The position numbers were made by a program, and so were the translations under genes. Of a stretch of DNA of 64,000 nt, positions 1 through 8,415 are shown one piece after another. The notes under the pieces are model-generated. The model was not told where the DNA came from, did not search any database, and was given only the letters and a program-made list of their open reading frames with translations. The DNA lies in contig NZ_JAGQDC010000004.1 in NCBI RefSeq assembly GCF_023282985.1, forward strand, positions 186,001 to 250,000. The letters are read 5' to 3'. Numbering within the stretch: the stretch's first letter is position 1; the number at the start of each line of letters is the position of its first letter. The DNA comes from Serratia silvae (GTDB lineage Bacteria; Pseudomonadota; Gammaproteobacteria; Enterobacterales; Enterobacteriaceae).

Positions 1-134
1 CAGGTAATTCTGTCCATGCGTATTTTTTGTGACTTTAATCACAATTAGACAGGAACTTGATGTAATTACCTCTCAGCGAGAGATAATGCATTGATTGTGT
101 TATATAACTATGCATTTATAAAAGGATTTTATAT

Positions 135-614
135 ATGGGTAATTCGATTTATGTAAGTGTTAAAGGTGAAAGACAAGGGTTGATTTCTGGCGGATGTTCA
201 ACCTTTGCATCTATTGGCAATAAATATCAAACTGGTCATGAAGATCAAATATTAGCGCATGCTTTCGAGCACGCTATATCAAGAGAGCAAAATGTTAATC
301 ACGGGCCTATTTCATTTGTTAAGCCGATAGATAAGTCTTCTCCACTTTGGGGAGTGTCCATATCAAGTAACGAGTGTCTAGATGTGCGGTTCGATTTCTA
401 TCGAACATCAGCATCAGGTAGTCAAGAATTATACTACTCAGTTAGATTAACTAAAGCTTATATCAGTAGGATTAACACTATATACCCGCATGCCATTGAT
501 CATGAAAACAACCAACCTGAAGAAATGATTACTTTAAAATACCAAAGTATCACATGGGAGCATCACATTGCTGGTACTTCTGGTTATAGCATTTGGGATG
601 AAAGGGTTATGTAA
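135..614 (+). CDS. hcp: Hcp-family T6SS tube/effector-carrier protein
   Basis: A 159-residue protein of the Hcp (Hcp1) family, which stacks as hexameric rings to form the inner tube of the type VI secretion system and can carry small effectors in its lumen. Family signs are the N-terminal strand with IYVSVKG, the GNKYQTGHEDQI segment, and the C-terminal ITWEHHIAGTSGYSIWD block. Length is normal for the family. An AGGA box stands 9 bases before the ATG. No other structural T6SS gene is adjacent, so this is an orphan Hcp. It faces an effector/immunity pair on the opposite strand across a shared terminator. The region is AT-rich compared with the rest of the window, suggesting acquisition. The family call is firm; which T6SS machine it serves cannot be told. 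Confidence 0.9.
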   Translation: MGNSIYVSVKGERQGLISGGCSTFASIGNKYQTGHEDQILAHAFEHAISREQNVNHGPISFVKPIDKSSPLWGVSISSNECLDVRFDFYRTSASGSQELYYSVRLTKAYISRINTIYPHAIDHENNQPEEMITLKYQSITWEHHIAGTSGYSIWDERVM

Positions 615-618
615 ATAA

Positions 619-645
619 AATCCGCCCTATTCACTAGGGCGGATT
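619..645. terminator. Bidirectional hairpin terminator between hcp and the immunity gene
   Basis: An 11-bp perfect stem (AATCCGCCCTA / TAGGGCGGATT) around a 5-base loop lies between two convergent genes, with A-rich and T-rich flanks on both sides. It could end transcription from either direction. Confidence 0.75.
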
Positions 646-651
646 CTAAAA

Positions 652-978
652 TCAAAACCAAAGGCAGTCTTTATACTTTATAATAAAGAGATACACCCAG
701 GAAAGTAAAAAAGCCGCAATACTAATATTAACAATCACTCCTCGAAACTTTCTTACCGCACTGTAAATAACAACCGGAGAGAATGCCAACAATATCGCTA
801 TTGCCATGGTTCCCCTGTAGTCGTCTACAACAAAAACCCTAACTACGTCACAAATGTTCTTAATTTCATCACCATCAATAAAGGACTCTTCACTGAAAGA
901 GCTGAAAATGACTGATGAGAACATTAGAAACCAAATGTATATCACTACTATAATTGAAGTTGGTGTTATTTTTTTCAT
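652..978 (-). CDS. Small membrane protein, probable immunity to the adjacent effector
   Basis: A 108-residue protein with about three hydrophobic segments: residues 7-27, 57-76 and 82-102. The hydrophilic stretch between the first two (about residues 28-55) could lie in the periplasm. It starts 2 bases after the upstream effector gene, so the two are almost certainly co-transcribed. I do not recognise a family. The small size, membrane location and tight coupling to a peptidoglycan-hydrolase-like gene beside an Hcp fit a T6SS immunity protein acting at the inner membrane or periplasm. This role is inferred from context only. Confidence 0.6.
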   Translation of the reverse strand: MKKITPTSIIVVIYIWFLMFSSVIFSSFSEESFIDGDEIKNICDVVRVFVVDDYRGTMAIAILLAFSPVVIYSAVRKFRGVIVNISIAAFLLSWVYLFIIKYKDCLWF

Positions 979-980
979 TT

Positions 981-1688
981 TTATATCCCGAGAATTTTCT
1001 TTATAATATATCTTCTTTTGATTATAGTTCTTCCGTAAGAAGAATAATCTCTTATCGGGCTTCCTATTTCTGCATTCATTGATGCCACAAAGTCATCTCT
1101 ATTTCTTTCTATTCCTCGGTTATACCTTGATGCAGCGATGATCAGTTGTTCGTCTGTTATATTTATCGTATCAGTTATACCTGGATTGTCATATATTATA
1201 AGTTCCCTAAGATGCTTGGCGACCACACTTATATTAAACTCATCATCTAAGAGGCAATTGGCCAACTGTAACTGTTGGGTTGATGATAAAGTTCTTGGGT
1301 CAATGCCAAGCGTTTCCGCAGCAGCCCTAAGTTGAATTGCCAAGCTTCCAACCGATGTTGCATTGGATTTTGTATTCCCAGTATTTTTGAAAAAATCTAT
1401 GAGTTGATATGCTTGGAGCACACCATAGGCTTTAGCTCGCTCGGGGGTGCCTGCTACTTCTGCTACTGCCACCCCACCTAAAAGCAACGCTGGTATTCTT
1501 TCTTTCTGTGCATACTTTAATATTTTGTCTTTATTGTATTGAAGGAATGCAGCTTTGTATGCCCATAACCTAGGTTCTCCTGTGACCAACACTTCATCAT
1601 CAGGAAAAAACTTCCATAGGGCGAAATCACCACCATCCCATTTTGGAAAGTTTGACATTGAATTTATTTTGCAAAATTTATTTATCAT
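981..1688 (-). CDS. Putative T6SS effector, lysozyme/transglycosylase-like
   Basis: A 235-residue protein without a signal peptide. The segment IPALLLGGVAVAEVAG (about residues 65-80) resembles the catalytic-Glu helix of SLT/lysozyme-fold muramidases. The later ASRYNRGIERN stretch (about residue 186) matches the [AS]xxYNxG motif typical of that fold. This suggests cleavage of the glycan strands of peptidoglycan in a target cell's periplasm. No Sec signal is seen, as expected for cargo delivered by T6SS. It lies head-on to an Hcp gene and is followed after 2 bases by a membrane immunity candidate. Start chosen at 1688 because AGGA lies 8 bases upstream; an internal Met at 1658 lacks such a site. 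The enzyme class is inferred from short motifs. Confidence 0.55.
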   Translation of the reverse strand: MINKFCKINSMSNFPKWDGGDFALWKFFPDDEVLVTGEPRLWAYKAAFLQYNKDKILKYAQKERIPALLLGGVAVAEVAGTPERAKAYGVLQAYQLIDFFKNTGNTKSNATSVGSLAIQLRAAAETLGIDPRTLSSTQQLQLANCLLDDEFNISVVAKHLRELIIYDNPGITDTINITDEQLIIAASRYNRGIERNRDDFVASMNAEIGSPIRDYSSYGRTIIKRRYIIKKILGI

Positions 1689-2000
1689 TACAGACGTTCC
1701 TTATCATCATGAGTATTATTTCAATATAAACTAATGTAGATAAATCGTCACCGCTAATTGCAATAAAGGGATGGTAAACCTACACCTGATTTTTAGCATC
1801 AAACTCTTCGTCAGCCCTACATTGTTCGCCAGTTGTCAATGTAGGTGGGGAATCGGTTCGCCGTCGTAGAGGCACTCCAAGCTTAATTTTAAACCGTCCA
1901 ACTTCTTGGGGTCAGTTCACATGCTGCGCCCGTTTAGCCTGTGCCATCACAAAACCTCTGGGTATTTCTGTTGAGATAACGACCAGAACACTTATTATGT
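1689..2000. other. Intergenic stretch with no supported gene
   Basis: About 310 bases between the effector start and the first ERIC. The first part is AT-rich and presumably holds the promoter of the effector operon. A segment near 1897-1920 resembles the terminal sequence of IS3-family elements, but no partner end or transposase is present. No ORF of convincing composition is seen. Confidence 0.4.
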
Positions 2001-2126
2001 ATACCCTATGGATTTCGAGTTGCGGCTAGGCGACAAGCTTGCTCATCCCTAGGAGCTTGCTTTTGTAAGTGACTGGGGTGAACAAGCGCAGGTAACAACG
2101 CTGCAGCTTGAAAGACGACGGGTATA
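2001..2126 (+). repeat. ERIC element (copy 1)
   Basis: A 126-bp imperfect palindrome beginning ATACCCTATGGATTTC and ending GACGACGGGTATA, with the central GTAAGTGACTGGGGTGA block typical of enterobacterial repetitive intergenic consensus elements. Three further copies in the same orientation occur at 14764, 45338 and 60141. It lies just upstream of the terY-type operon, so it would sit in that operon's promoter or leader. Confidence 0.92.
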
Positions 2127-2154
2127 AAAACTCGGCACTCAATAAGGGAATACT

Positions 2155-2793
2155 ATGAGAAGACTTCCGGTCTATCTGCTACTTGATACTTCGGGCTCCA
2201 TGACGGGCGAACCTATTGAAGCAGTCAAAAATGGGGTGCAAACGCTGCTCTCCACCCTGCGACAAGATCCCTATGCCCTCGAAACCGCCTATGTTTCCGT
2301 CATTACCTTTGATTCCTCCGCACGCCAGGCGGTGCCCCTCACCGATCTGTTGAGCTTCAAGCTGCCAGAACTGGTGGCCAGCGGCACCACTGCGCTGGGT
2401 GAAGCCCTCTCACTGGTCGCCACCAGCATCAGCAACGAAGTGCAGAAAACCACCGCCGAGACCAAAGGCGATTGGCGCCCGCTGGTGTTCATCATGACCG
2501 ATGGCTCGCCAACGGATGACTGGCGCAAAGGCGTCAGCGACTTTAAAGCCGCCAGAACCGGCGTGGTCGTCGCCTGCGCCGCCGGCCACAGCGCCGAAAC
2601 CAAAGTACTCCAGGAAATCACCGAGATCGTGCTCCAGCTGGATACGGCGGACTCCACCTCGATCAAAGCCTTCTTTAAATGGGTGTCGGCCAGCATTTCC
2701 GTCGGCAGCCAGAAAGTCGAATCAGGTAAAAAGGAAGTTATTGGCCTGGACGATTTACCGCCACCACCACCCGAAGTTAACGTTGTTCTATAA
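2155..2793 (+). CDS. terY: TerY-like von Willebrand factor A domain protein (1)
   Basis: A 212-residue single vWA domain protein of the TerY family. The metal-ion-dependent adhesion site motif DTSGSM is at residues 11-16, with a conserved Thr near residue 77 (SGTTALG) and the FIMTDGSPTD motif near residue 117. TerY proteins are cytoplasmic partners in Ter stress modules, where they are thought to bind metal and scaffold phosphosignalling proteins. The C-terminus ends in a PPPPPE tail shared with the next TerY, suggesting a common docking motif. First gene of a six-gene run with a TerD-fold protein, two more vWA proteins, a phosphatase and a kinase. Confidence 0.88.
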   Translation: MRRLPVYLLLDTSGSMTGEPIEAVKNGVQTLLSTLRQDPYALETAYVSVITFDSSARQAVPLTDLLSFKLPELVASGTTALGEALSLVATSISNEVQKTTAETKGDWRPLVFIMTDGSPTDDWRKGVSDFKAARTGVVVACAAGHSAETKVLQEITEIVLQLDTADSTSIKAFFKWVSASISVGSQKVESGKKEVIGLDDLPPPPPEVNVVL

Positions 2794-2813
2794 AACATTT
2801 TCAAGGAGATTTT

Positions 2814-3458
2814 ATGTCAGTCAGTTTGCGTAAAGGACAAAGCGTCAGCCTGCGTAAAAACGAACACGACCTTTCCTCAGTCACCATTGGGCTCGGCTGG
2901 GATATCAATGAAGAGAAGAAAGGCATTCTGGGTGGTCTGTTTGGCAAGAAAGAGCCGGAGTATGATCTCGACGTCATCGCCTTCCTGTGTAATGCCCAAG
3001 GCAAAGTCACCGATCTGGGCGATGTGGAAAACGGCCGGCCTTCACTGGTTAACGGGGACATCATTTTCTTCAACAGCCTGCGCCATAAGTCTGGCCATAT
3101 CTGGCTGACTGGTGATAACCGTACCGGCGCGGGCGATGGGGATGACGAGCAGATTATCGTCCAGTTGAACTCCCTCGATCCCAAGTACGAAAAAATCGTC
3201 TTTATCGTGCAGATTTATAACGGCCAGGAGCTGAAGCAGCACTTCGGCAAAGTTCAAAACGCCTTTATCCGTGCAGTGGATGCCAAAAACGTTGAGATGG
3301 CGCGTTTCGATCTTTCGGGCGGGGCCGCCTTTGATGGCCAGCGTTCCATGCTGTTTGCCGAGTTGGTGCGTGAAAGCACCGGCTGGAAACTGAACGCCAT
3401 TGGCGAACCTTCCGAGTCCGACTCCTTCGTGTCCCACTTGAAGAATTACCTACCATGA
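2814..3458 (+). CDS. TerD/TerX-family calcium-binding stress protein
   Basis: A 214-residue TerD-domain protein. Visible signs are the N-terminal VSLRKGQSVSL strand, the IGLGWD motif near residue 26, the YDLDVIAFLC block near residue 45, and the acidic GDGDDEQI loop near residue 104, part of the family's Ca2+-binding site. TerD-fold proteins act in the cytosol in tellurite, oxidative-stress and phage or colicin tolerance modules. A preceding AAGGAG box supports the start. Its end overlaps the next ATG by 4 bases, indicating translational coupling. No TerA, TerB, TerC or TerZ is present, so the classic tellurite operon is not complete in the window. Confidence 0.88.
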   Translation: MSVSLRKGQSVSLRKNEHDLSSVTIGLGWDINEEKKGILGGLFGKKEPEYDLDVIAFLCNAQGKVTDLGDVENGRPSLVNGDIIFFNSLRHKSGHIWLTGDNRTGAGDGDDEQIIVQLNSLDPKYEKIVFIVQIYNGQELKQHFGKVQNAFIRAVDAKNVEMARFDLSGGAAFDGQRSMLFAELVRESTGWKLNAIGEPSESDSFVSHLKNYLP

Positions 3459-4093
3459 GAAGATTACCCGTTTACCTGTTGATTGATACCTCCGGGTCGA
3501 TGCGCGGGGAATCTATCCATGCCGTGAACGTGGGTATTCAGTCAATGATGAGCGCGCTGCGCCAGGATCCGTATGCGCTGGAAAGCGTGCATATCTCCAT
3601 CATCACCTTTGATAACGAAGCCCGAGAGTTTATCCCGCTAACCTCATTGGAAGAGTTCCAGTTCAACGACATCGTCGTCCCCAGTGCGGGTGGCACCTTC
3701 ACCGGAGCCGCGCTTGAGTGCCTGATCAAATGTGTCGATCGGGATATCCACCGCTCCGATGGCGATCAGAAAGGCGACTGGCGACCACTGGTGTTCCTGA
3801 TGACCGATGGCACCCCGTCAGACAGCTATGCTTATGGCGAGGCGATCAAAGAAGTCAAAAAACGTTCCTTCGGCTCCATTATCGCCTGTGCGGTCGGGCC
3901 GAAGGCCAAACATGAACACCTCAAGCGACTGACCTCTCAAGTTGTGGCTCTCGAAACTCTGGATTCAACGGCCTTTTCCGGCTTCTTCAAATGGGTGTCG
4001 GCCAGCGTTGCGTCAGGCAGTTCCAGTGCAGGTGTCAACGCCGGGCAGGATAACCTCCCGCCACCGCCACCGGAAATACAGCTGGTTCTGTAG
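3455..4093 (+). CDS. terY: TerY-like vWA domain protein (2)
   Basis: A 212-residue paralogue of the first TerY, sharing the MRRLPVYLL start, the DTSGSM MIDAS motif, GGTFTG in the second metal-binding loop, VFLMTDGTPSD, and a PPPPPE end. It overlaps the TerD-fold gene by 4 bases. Two near-equal-length TerY copies flanking a TerD suggest duplication within the operon. A strong intrinsic terminator follows at once, so the three genes 2155-4093 may form their own transcript. Function is inferred to be scaffolding for the downstream phosphatase and kinase. Confidence 0.88.
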   Translation: MRRLPVYLLIDTSGSMRGESIHAVNVGIQSMMSALRQDPYALESVHISIITFDNEAREFIPLTSLEEFQFNDIVVPSAGGTFTGAALECLIKCVDRDIHRSDGDQKGDWRPLVFLMTDGTPSDSYAYGEAIKEVKKRSFGSIIACAVGPKAKHEHLKRLTSQVVALETLDSTAFSGFFKWVSASVASGSSSAGVNAGQDNLPPPPPEIQLVL

Positions 4094-4095
4094 CC

Positions 4096-4135
4096 AACAG
4101 GCAAAGCCTCTACCCGGAGCTTTGCCTGTTTTTTT
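4096..4135 (+). terminator. Intrinsic terminator inside the ter-like cluster
   Basis: A 12-bp perfect stem (AACAGGCAAAGC / GCTTTGCCTGTT) with an 11-base loop is followed directly by a run of T. It separates the second and third vWA genes, which are otherwise parallel and only about 95 bases apart. It would end or attenuate transcription before the phosphatase/kinase half. Confidence 0.88.
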
Positions 4136-4189
4136 CATTGCCCCATGACGCGCATTGCAAGAAGCATCCGCCTGACGAGGTTTTTAACC

Positions 4190-5230
4190 ATGAGAAGACT
4201 GCCCATCTTCCTGGTCTTGGACTGCTCAGAGTCCATGATCGGGGAAAGCCTGAAGAAAATGAATGATGGCCTGCAAAGGATCGTCAGCGACCTGAAAAAA
4301 GATCCCCACGCGCTTGAGACCGCCTGGATATCGGTGATCGCCTTCGCCGGGGTGGCGAAAACCATCGTTCCGCTGGTGGAGGTGGTGTCGTTTTATCCCC
4401 CTCGCCTGCCAATTGGCGGTGGGACCAACCTGGGGGCAGCATTGCGGGAACTGACCCGTCAGTTGGATCAACAGGTCAGAAAAACCACCCAGGAACGCAA
4501 AGGCGACTGGAAACCGGTGGTGTACTTGCTAACCGATGGCCGCCCAACGGACGATACCGCTCCCGAAATCAAGCGCTGGAAAGAACACTACGCCAATAAG
4601 GTCAACCTGATCGCCATCGGCCTTGGCCCTTCGGCGGATATGAACATTCTGCGGCAACTGACCGACAACGTCCTACTGTTCACCGACAGTCAGGAAGGGG
4701 ATTTCGCCCAGTTCATTAAGTGGATCACCGCGTCTGTCTCTGCGCACAGCCGCAGCGTGGGGGAAGACGCGCCTCCGCTGATCACCCACACCGATCACAT
4801 TGTGCGGCTGGCCAAAGACGATATTGCCAGAGCCTACGACGAAAACTGCGTCACCCTGACGGGTCGTTGCAGCAAATCACGCCGTCCTTATCTGATGAAA
4901 TACGAACGCCCGGCCATCAAACTTTCCTCGCTGGATTTCAAGCTCAATATCAACGGCTTTAACCTCAACGGCTGCTTCCCGATCGATGAGGAGTATTTTG
5001 CCTGGAGCGATGAATCGGCGTCGGCCATTCAGGTCAATACCAGCGAACTGCACGGCGTGCCGGGTTGCCCGTACTGCGGTAACGCTAGTGCGTTTGCAAT
5101 GTGTAGCTGCGGTAAACTGCTGTGTATCAACGGGCCAGATGACGTTATCTGCCCGTGGTGCGATAAGGGGCTGACGTTCAGGGATAACGGCGGCGACTCT
5201 GATTTTGACGTGACGCGGGGGAAAGGCTGA
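4190..5230 (+). CDS. TerY-type vWA protein with C-terminal zinc ribbons
   Basis: A 346-residue protein with an N-terminal vWA domain (MIDAS DCSESM at residues 11-16, GGGTNLG, YLLTDGRPTD) and a C-terminal region with paired cysteines: CPYCGN, CSCGKLLC and CPWC from about residue 290. The in-frame ATG at 4190 is preferred over 4145 because MRRLPIFL aligns with the start of both neighbouring TerY proteins and AGG lies upstream. This vWA plus zinc-ribbon architecture belongs to the TerY-P triad, where it is paired with a PP2C phosphatase and a kinase. Its stop overlaps the phosphatase start (TGATG), so the two are translationally coupled. Confidence 0.87.
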   Translation: MRRLPIFLVLDCSESMIGESLKKMNDGLQRIVSDLKKDPHALETAWISVIAFAGVAKTIVPLVEVVSFYPPRLPIGGGTNLGAALRELTRQLDQQVRKTTQERKGDWKPVVYLLTDGRPTDDTAPEIKRWKEHYANKVNLIAIGLGPSADMNILRQLTDNVLLFTDSQEGDFAQFIKWITASVSAHSRSVGEDAPPLITHTDHIVRLAKDDIARAYDENCVTLTGRCSKSRRPYLMKYERPAIKLSSLDFKLNINGFNLNGCFPIDEEYFAWSDESASAIQVNTSELHGVPGCPYCGNASAFAMCSCGKLLCINGPDDVICPWCDKGLTFRDNGGDSDFDVTRGKG

Positions 5231-6831
5231 TGCAAGACGTGGAAAAACTGCGCCAAAACGTACTCATGCTGATCCTGGCAGAAACGGGCGCAACGACGGA
5301 TGCCGCTCAGCTTGCCAGCCTGCAAGCCGATGATGAGATCGGTGCCTTGCTGACCAACCTCATCACCAAAGTGACGGCCAAGACCCCCGCAACGGTTGAG
5401 ACAACAGAAGCTCCGCCGCGGGTTGCCAATGACGATACCTTGGCCGACGAACCTAAAGTGGTCCTCACCAAAGACGATGACAACCCTGTTGCCGCCCCAG
5501 AAACCGCAGACCTGCCAACACCAGACGACTGGCAGAAAGCACCGTTTGAGCCGCTGGAAGTGCAAGGAGATGCCACATTGCCTGAAGAAACCGCCAAAGA
5601 AAACCTGAAGCCAGGCCAGATCCCTTCCGGCACCGCTACCCCGATTAGCACGCCGCAGAACATTCAGCCGCAGGCAAAAATCAACGTGGCTAATGCCCGT
5701 ACCGGCGTCCCCTTCCACTCTGAAATCGATATCGTGCTGGATGATGGAACGACTGCCGAAGTGCTGGCCGTCGCGTTCTCCAAAGATATCGGCATCGCCT
5801 TTGATCCGGCGACCTCTTCACTGACAGGAACCGCTACCGAAAGCGGCGACTTTGACATCACGGTCACCTGGTCTTGCCCTACCGCGCCGCAAAGCTCCAC
5901 CCAAGTACCCTTTATCGTTAATCCTGACCCGCGCAGCCTGTGGAAAATCCTCGAGCCGCCTGCCGATTCGCGCTATTTCAAACCGCATATCGCCCATCAG
6001 CAGATCCTGGAGACTGGCGTGAACATCGTGGCGGCCAGCCGCAGAGGGCGTTCACATGAACATGCGGGCACCTTCCGGGATGACGACTTTTACATCGCCA
6101 GCAATAGCGATACTGGCTGGAATATCATGTTGGTAGCCGACGGTGCGGGCAGTGCTAAAAACTCGCGCGAGGGTTCCCGCATCGCAACCCAAACCGTGGG
6201 CGACTACCTGACAACCCTGTTGAATAGCGACAAAGGGCAGGAACTCAAAGCCTGCGTTGAAAACTGGGGAACCAACGATCAACGGATAGTCTGGGAGGCG
6301 TTTAATCGCCTATTCCGCCAAGCTTCAATCATGGCCGTCAACAATATCAGCAATGAATCTATCCAGGCCGAAGAGAGCGCCAAATCCTATTCCACCACGC
6401 TGCTGGTCACCGTTTCCTTCCGTACCGGGGCCGAGCTGTTCGCCGCCTCATTCTGGTTGGGCGACGGTGCCATTGCGGCCTACGGGCCGGTGGGTAAAGT
6501 GCGCGTGCTGGGCACGCCAGACAGCGGCGAATATGCGGGCCAAACGCGTTTCCTGGATGCCGATGCCGTGAACGATGCGAACTTCAGTAAACGCATCAGC
6601 ATCGGTAAATGGACCGAGGTCTCTCATCTGGTGCTGATGACCGACGGCGTCTCCGATCCCCGGTTTGAAACGGATAATGGCCTGCAAAATAGCCAGAAGT
6701 GGGATGAACTGATCGCAGAGCTGACGCCCTGCCTGAGCGATCCCTCACAGCCCGCAGAGCGGCTGGCCGAATGGCTCAACTTCTTCTCCCCGGGCAATCA
6801 CGATGATCGGACCCTAATCGTGGCGTGGTGA
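5230..6831 (+). CDS. PP2C-family protein phosphatase with Ig-like domain (TerY-P triad)
   Basis: A 533-residue protein. Residues 1-150 are acidic and Pro/Thr-rich low-complexity sequence. Residues 155-235 look like a bacterial putative-Ig (He_PIG-like) beta domain ending in VPFIVNPDPR. The rest is a PP2C_2 phosphatase with MLVADGAGSAKNSREGS near residue 300, VLMTDGVSDPRF near 468, and a terminal HDDRTLIVAW whose DD should bind the metal pair. The predicted reaction is Mn/Mg-dependent Ser/Thr dephosphorylation, probably opposing the kinase encoded next. Catalytic aspartates are all visible. The target is unknown. Confidence 0.87.
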   Translation: MQDVEKLRQNVLMLILAETGATTDAAQLASLQADDEIGALLTNLITKVTAKTPATVETTEAPPRVANDDTLADEPKVVLTKDDDNPVAAPETADLPTPDDWQKAPFEPLEVQGDATLPEETAKENLKPGQIPSGTATPISTPQNIQPQAKINVANARTGVPFHSEIDIVLDDGTTAEVLAVAFSKDIGIAFDPATSSLTGTATESGDFDITVTWSCPTAPQSSTQVPFIVNPDPRSLWKILEPPADSRYFKPHIAHQQILETGVNIVAASRRGRSHEHAGTFRDDDFYIASNSDTGWNIMLVADGAGSAKNSREGSRIATQTVGDYLTTLLNSDKGQELKACVENWGTNDQRIVWEAFNRLFRQASIMAVNNISNESIQAEESAKSYSTTLLVTVSFRTGAELFAASFWLGDGAIAAYGPVGKVRVLGTPDSGEYAGQTRFLDADAVNDANFSKRISIGKWTEVSHLVLMTDGVSDPRFETDNGLQNSQKWDELIAELTPCLSDPSQPAERLAEWLNFFSPGNHDDRTLIVAW

Positions 6832-6861
6832 ATGGATTGGACTACATAGCGGGTGAGTAAA

Positions 6862-8361
6862 ATGGCAAATATTGTTACCTGTACCACCAGGGATGGCGAA
6901 ACCATCCAGTATGTCGATGAAATCATCGGCTCTGGCTCGATGAAGGACGTCTACTTTTCACCGGATAAGTCCTACGTGGTGGCGTTCTATAAAAAGCCGC
7001 AGAACGAGCAGGCGAAAGAACGCATCGAGATGATCACTGGCCGCTACCGCCAGAACATCTTTGAGCAAGCCGGTGGCGATTACTGGCAAGGGCTGTTTTG
7101 TTGGCCCACCAGCATAGTGGAACACGACGGCAAAATCGGCATCGTAGTGCCTACCTACCAGAGCCACTTCTTCTTCAAGTACGGCTCAAAGAATAATGAC
7201 TTCCTGGGGATTAAAGGCCGCGAGAAGGAAGGTAAATGGTTTGCCAGCGCCAATAACCAGAACAAGTTCCTGGATCCGCGCGAACGCGGCAACACCCTGA
7301 ATTACCTGAAGGTCTGCTTGCTGCTGACCAGAGCCGTCCGGCGTATGCACGCCGCTGGCCTGTGCCATAGCGATCTGAGCTATAAAAACGTGCTGATCGA
7401 CCCCGAGCAGGGCCACGCCTGTATCATTGACGTCGACGGGTTAGTGGTACCAGGCAAATACCCACCGGACGTGGTTGGCACGCCGGACTTTATTGCCCCG
7501 GAAGTGGTGAAAACCAGCCATCTGCCGAAAGAAGATCCGCAGCGCATACTGCCAAGCATCGCCACCGACAGGCACGCATTATCCGTCCTTATCTATATGT
7601 ATCTGTTCTTCCGCCACCCACTGCGCGGCGGCAAGATCCATGACATGGACGACGAGATGCGCGATGAATCGCTGGCGATGGGTGAAAGGGCGCTATTTAT
7701 TGAGCACCCGACCGATCACAGCAACGCAGTCAAACTCAACCAGGTCAGCCCTTCTTCACTGCCTTGGGCCGATCCGCAGAAAGTGCCCTACACCATTATG
7801 GGCCCCTACCTGACGCCACTGTTTGAACGGGCGTTTATTGAAGGCCTGCACGAACCCACCAGGCGGCCAACCGCCGATGAGTGGGAAACGGCGCTGGTGA
7901 AAACGGTCGATCTGATCCAGCCGTGCCAGAACGATGCCTGCGAGCAGAAGTGGTACGTGTTCTCCGGTAAAAACCGCCCGGCCTGCCCGTATTGTGGTAC
8001 GCCGTTCAAGGGCAAACTGCCGATCCTGAACCTTTATTCCTCGCGTAAAGCCGGGAGCTTCCGCCCCGACGATCATCGCCTGATGGTATGGAGCGGCCAG
8101 TCAATTTATGCCTGGCACGTTAACCGCCTGATCGCCCCCAACGAACGTACGCCAGACGCGCAGAAAAAACGCGTGGGCTATTTCGTGTTCCATAACGATC
8201 AGTGGTGGCTGGTGAATGAAGGCATCAGCGGACTGCTCTCCTTGCCGGATAAAACCCCGGTGGCAATCGGTGACAAGCTGGCGCTGAACGACGGCGTTCA
8301 GTTCGTGCTTTCTACCGAGGAAGGCGGCAGGCTGGTGGTGGTGCAGTTGGTGTCGAATTAA
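6862..8361 (+). CDS. Ser/Thr protein kinase with zinc ribbon (TerY-P triad)
   Basis: A 499-residue cytoplasmic kinase. The glycine loop GSGSMKDVY is at residues 23-31, HSDLSYKNVLID (catalytic loop, HRD-equivalent) near 171, IIDVDG (DFG-equivalent) near 189, and GTPDFIAPE (activation segment/APE) near 206. Next comes a zinc ribbon CQNDAC...CPYCG near residues 353-382, and a beta-rich C-terminal domain. ATG at 6862 is preferred over GTG at 6853 because GGGTGAG lies 4-10 bases before it. Together with the upstream PP2C and vWA/zinc-ribbon protein it forms the TerY-P triad described by comparative genomics. The substrate is not known. Confidence 0.88.
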   Translation: MANIVTCTTRDGETIQYVDEIIGSGSMKDVYFSPDKSYVVAFYKKPQNEQAKERIEMITGRYRQNIFEQAGGDYWQGLFCWPTSIVEHDGKIGIVVPTYQSHFFFKYGSKNNDFLGIKGREKEGKWFASANNQNKFLDPRERGNTLNYLKVCLLLTRAVRRMHAAGLCHSDLSYKNVLIDPEQGHACIIDVDGLVVPGKYPPDVVGTPDFIAPEVVKTSHLPKEDPQRILPSIATDRHALSVLIYMYLFFRHPLRGGKIHDMDDEMRDESLAMGERALFIEHPTDHSNAVKLNQVSPSSLPWADPQKVPYTIMGPYLTPLFERAFIEGLHEPTRRPTADEWETALVKTVDLIQPCQNDACEQKWYVFSGKNRPACPYCGTPFKGKLPILNLYSSRKAGSFRPDDHRLMVWSGQSIYAWHVNRLIAPNERTPDAQKKRVGYFVFHNDQWWLVNEGISGLLSLPDKTPVAIGDKLALNDGVQFVLSTEEGGRLVVVQLVSN

Positions 8362-8370
8362 GCGTTGGTA

Positions 8371-8397
8371 AGTGCGGGTGTGGACGTACCCCGCACT
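8371..8397. terminator. Hairpin between convergent kinase and reductase genes
   Basis: An 8-bp stem AGTGCGGG / CCCGCACT spans the short gap between two convergent genes. No strong T tract follows, so termination strength is uncertain. Confidence 0.5.
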
Positions 8398-8415
8398 GCC
8401 TCCCTTACGAACGGC

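Noticed and set aside
1897-1920. Sequence resembling an IS3-family terminal repeat (GTCAGTTCA side)
   Set aside because: No transposase, no partner repeat and no duplication seen; similarity judged by memory only.
2155-8361. Classical tellurite resistance operon
   Set aside because: TerA, TerB, TerC, TerE and TerZ are missing; only TerD-fold, TerY and the phosphatase/kinase part are present.
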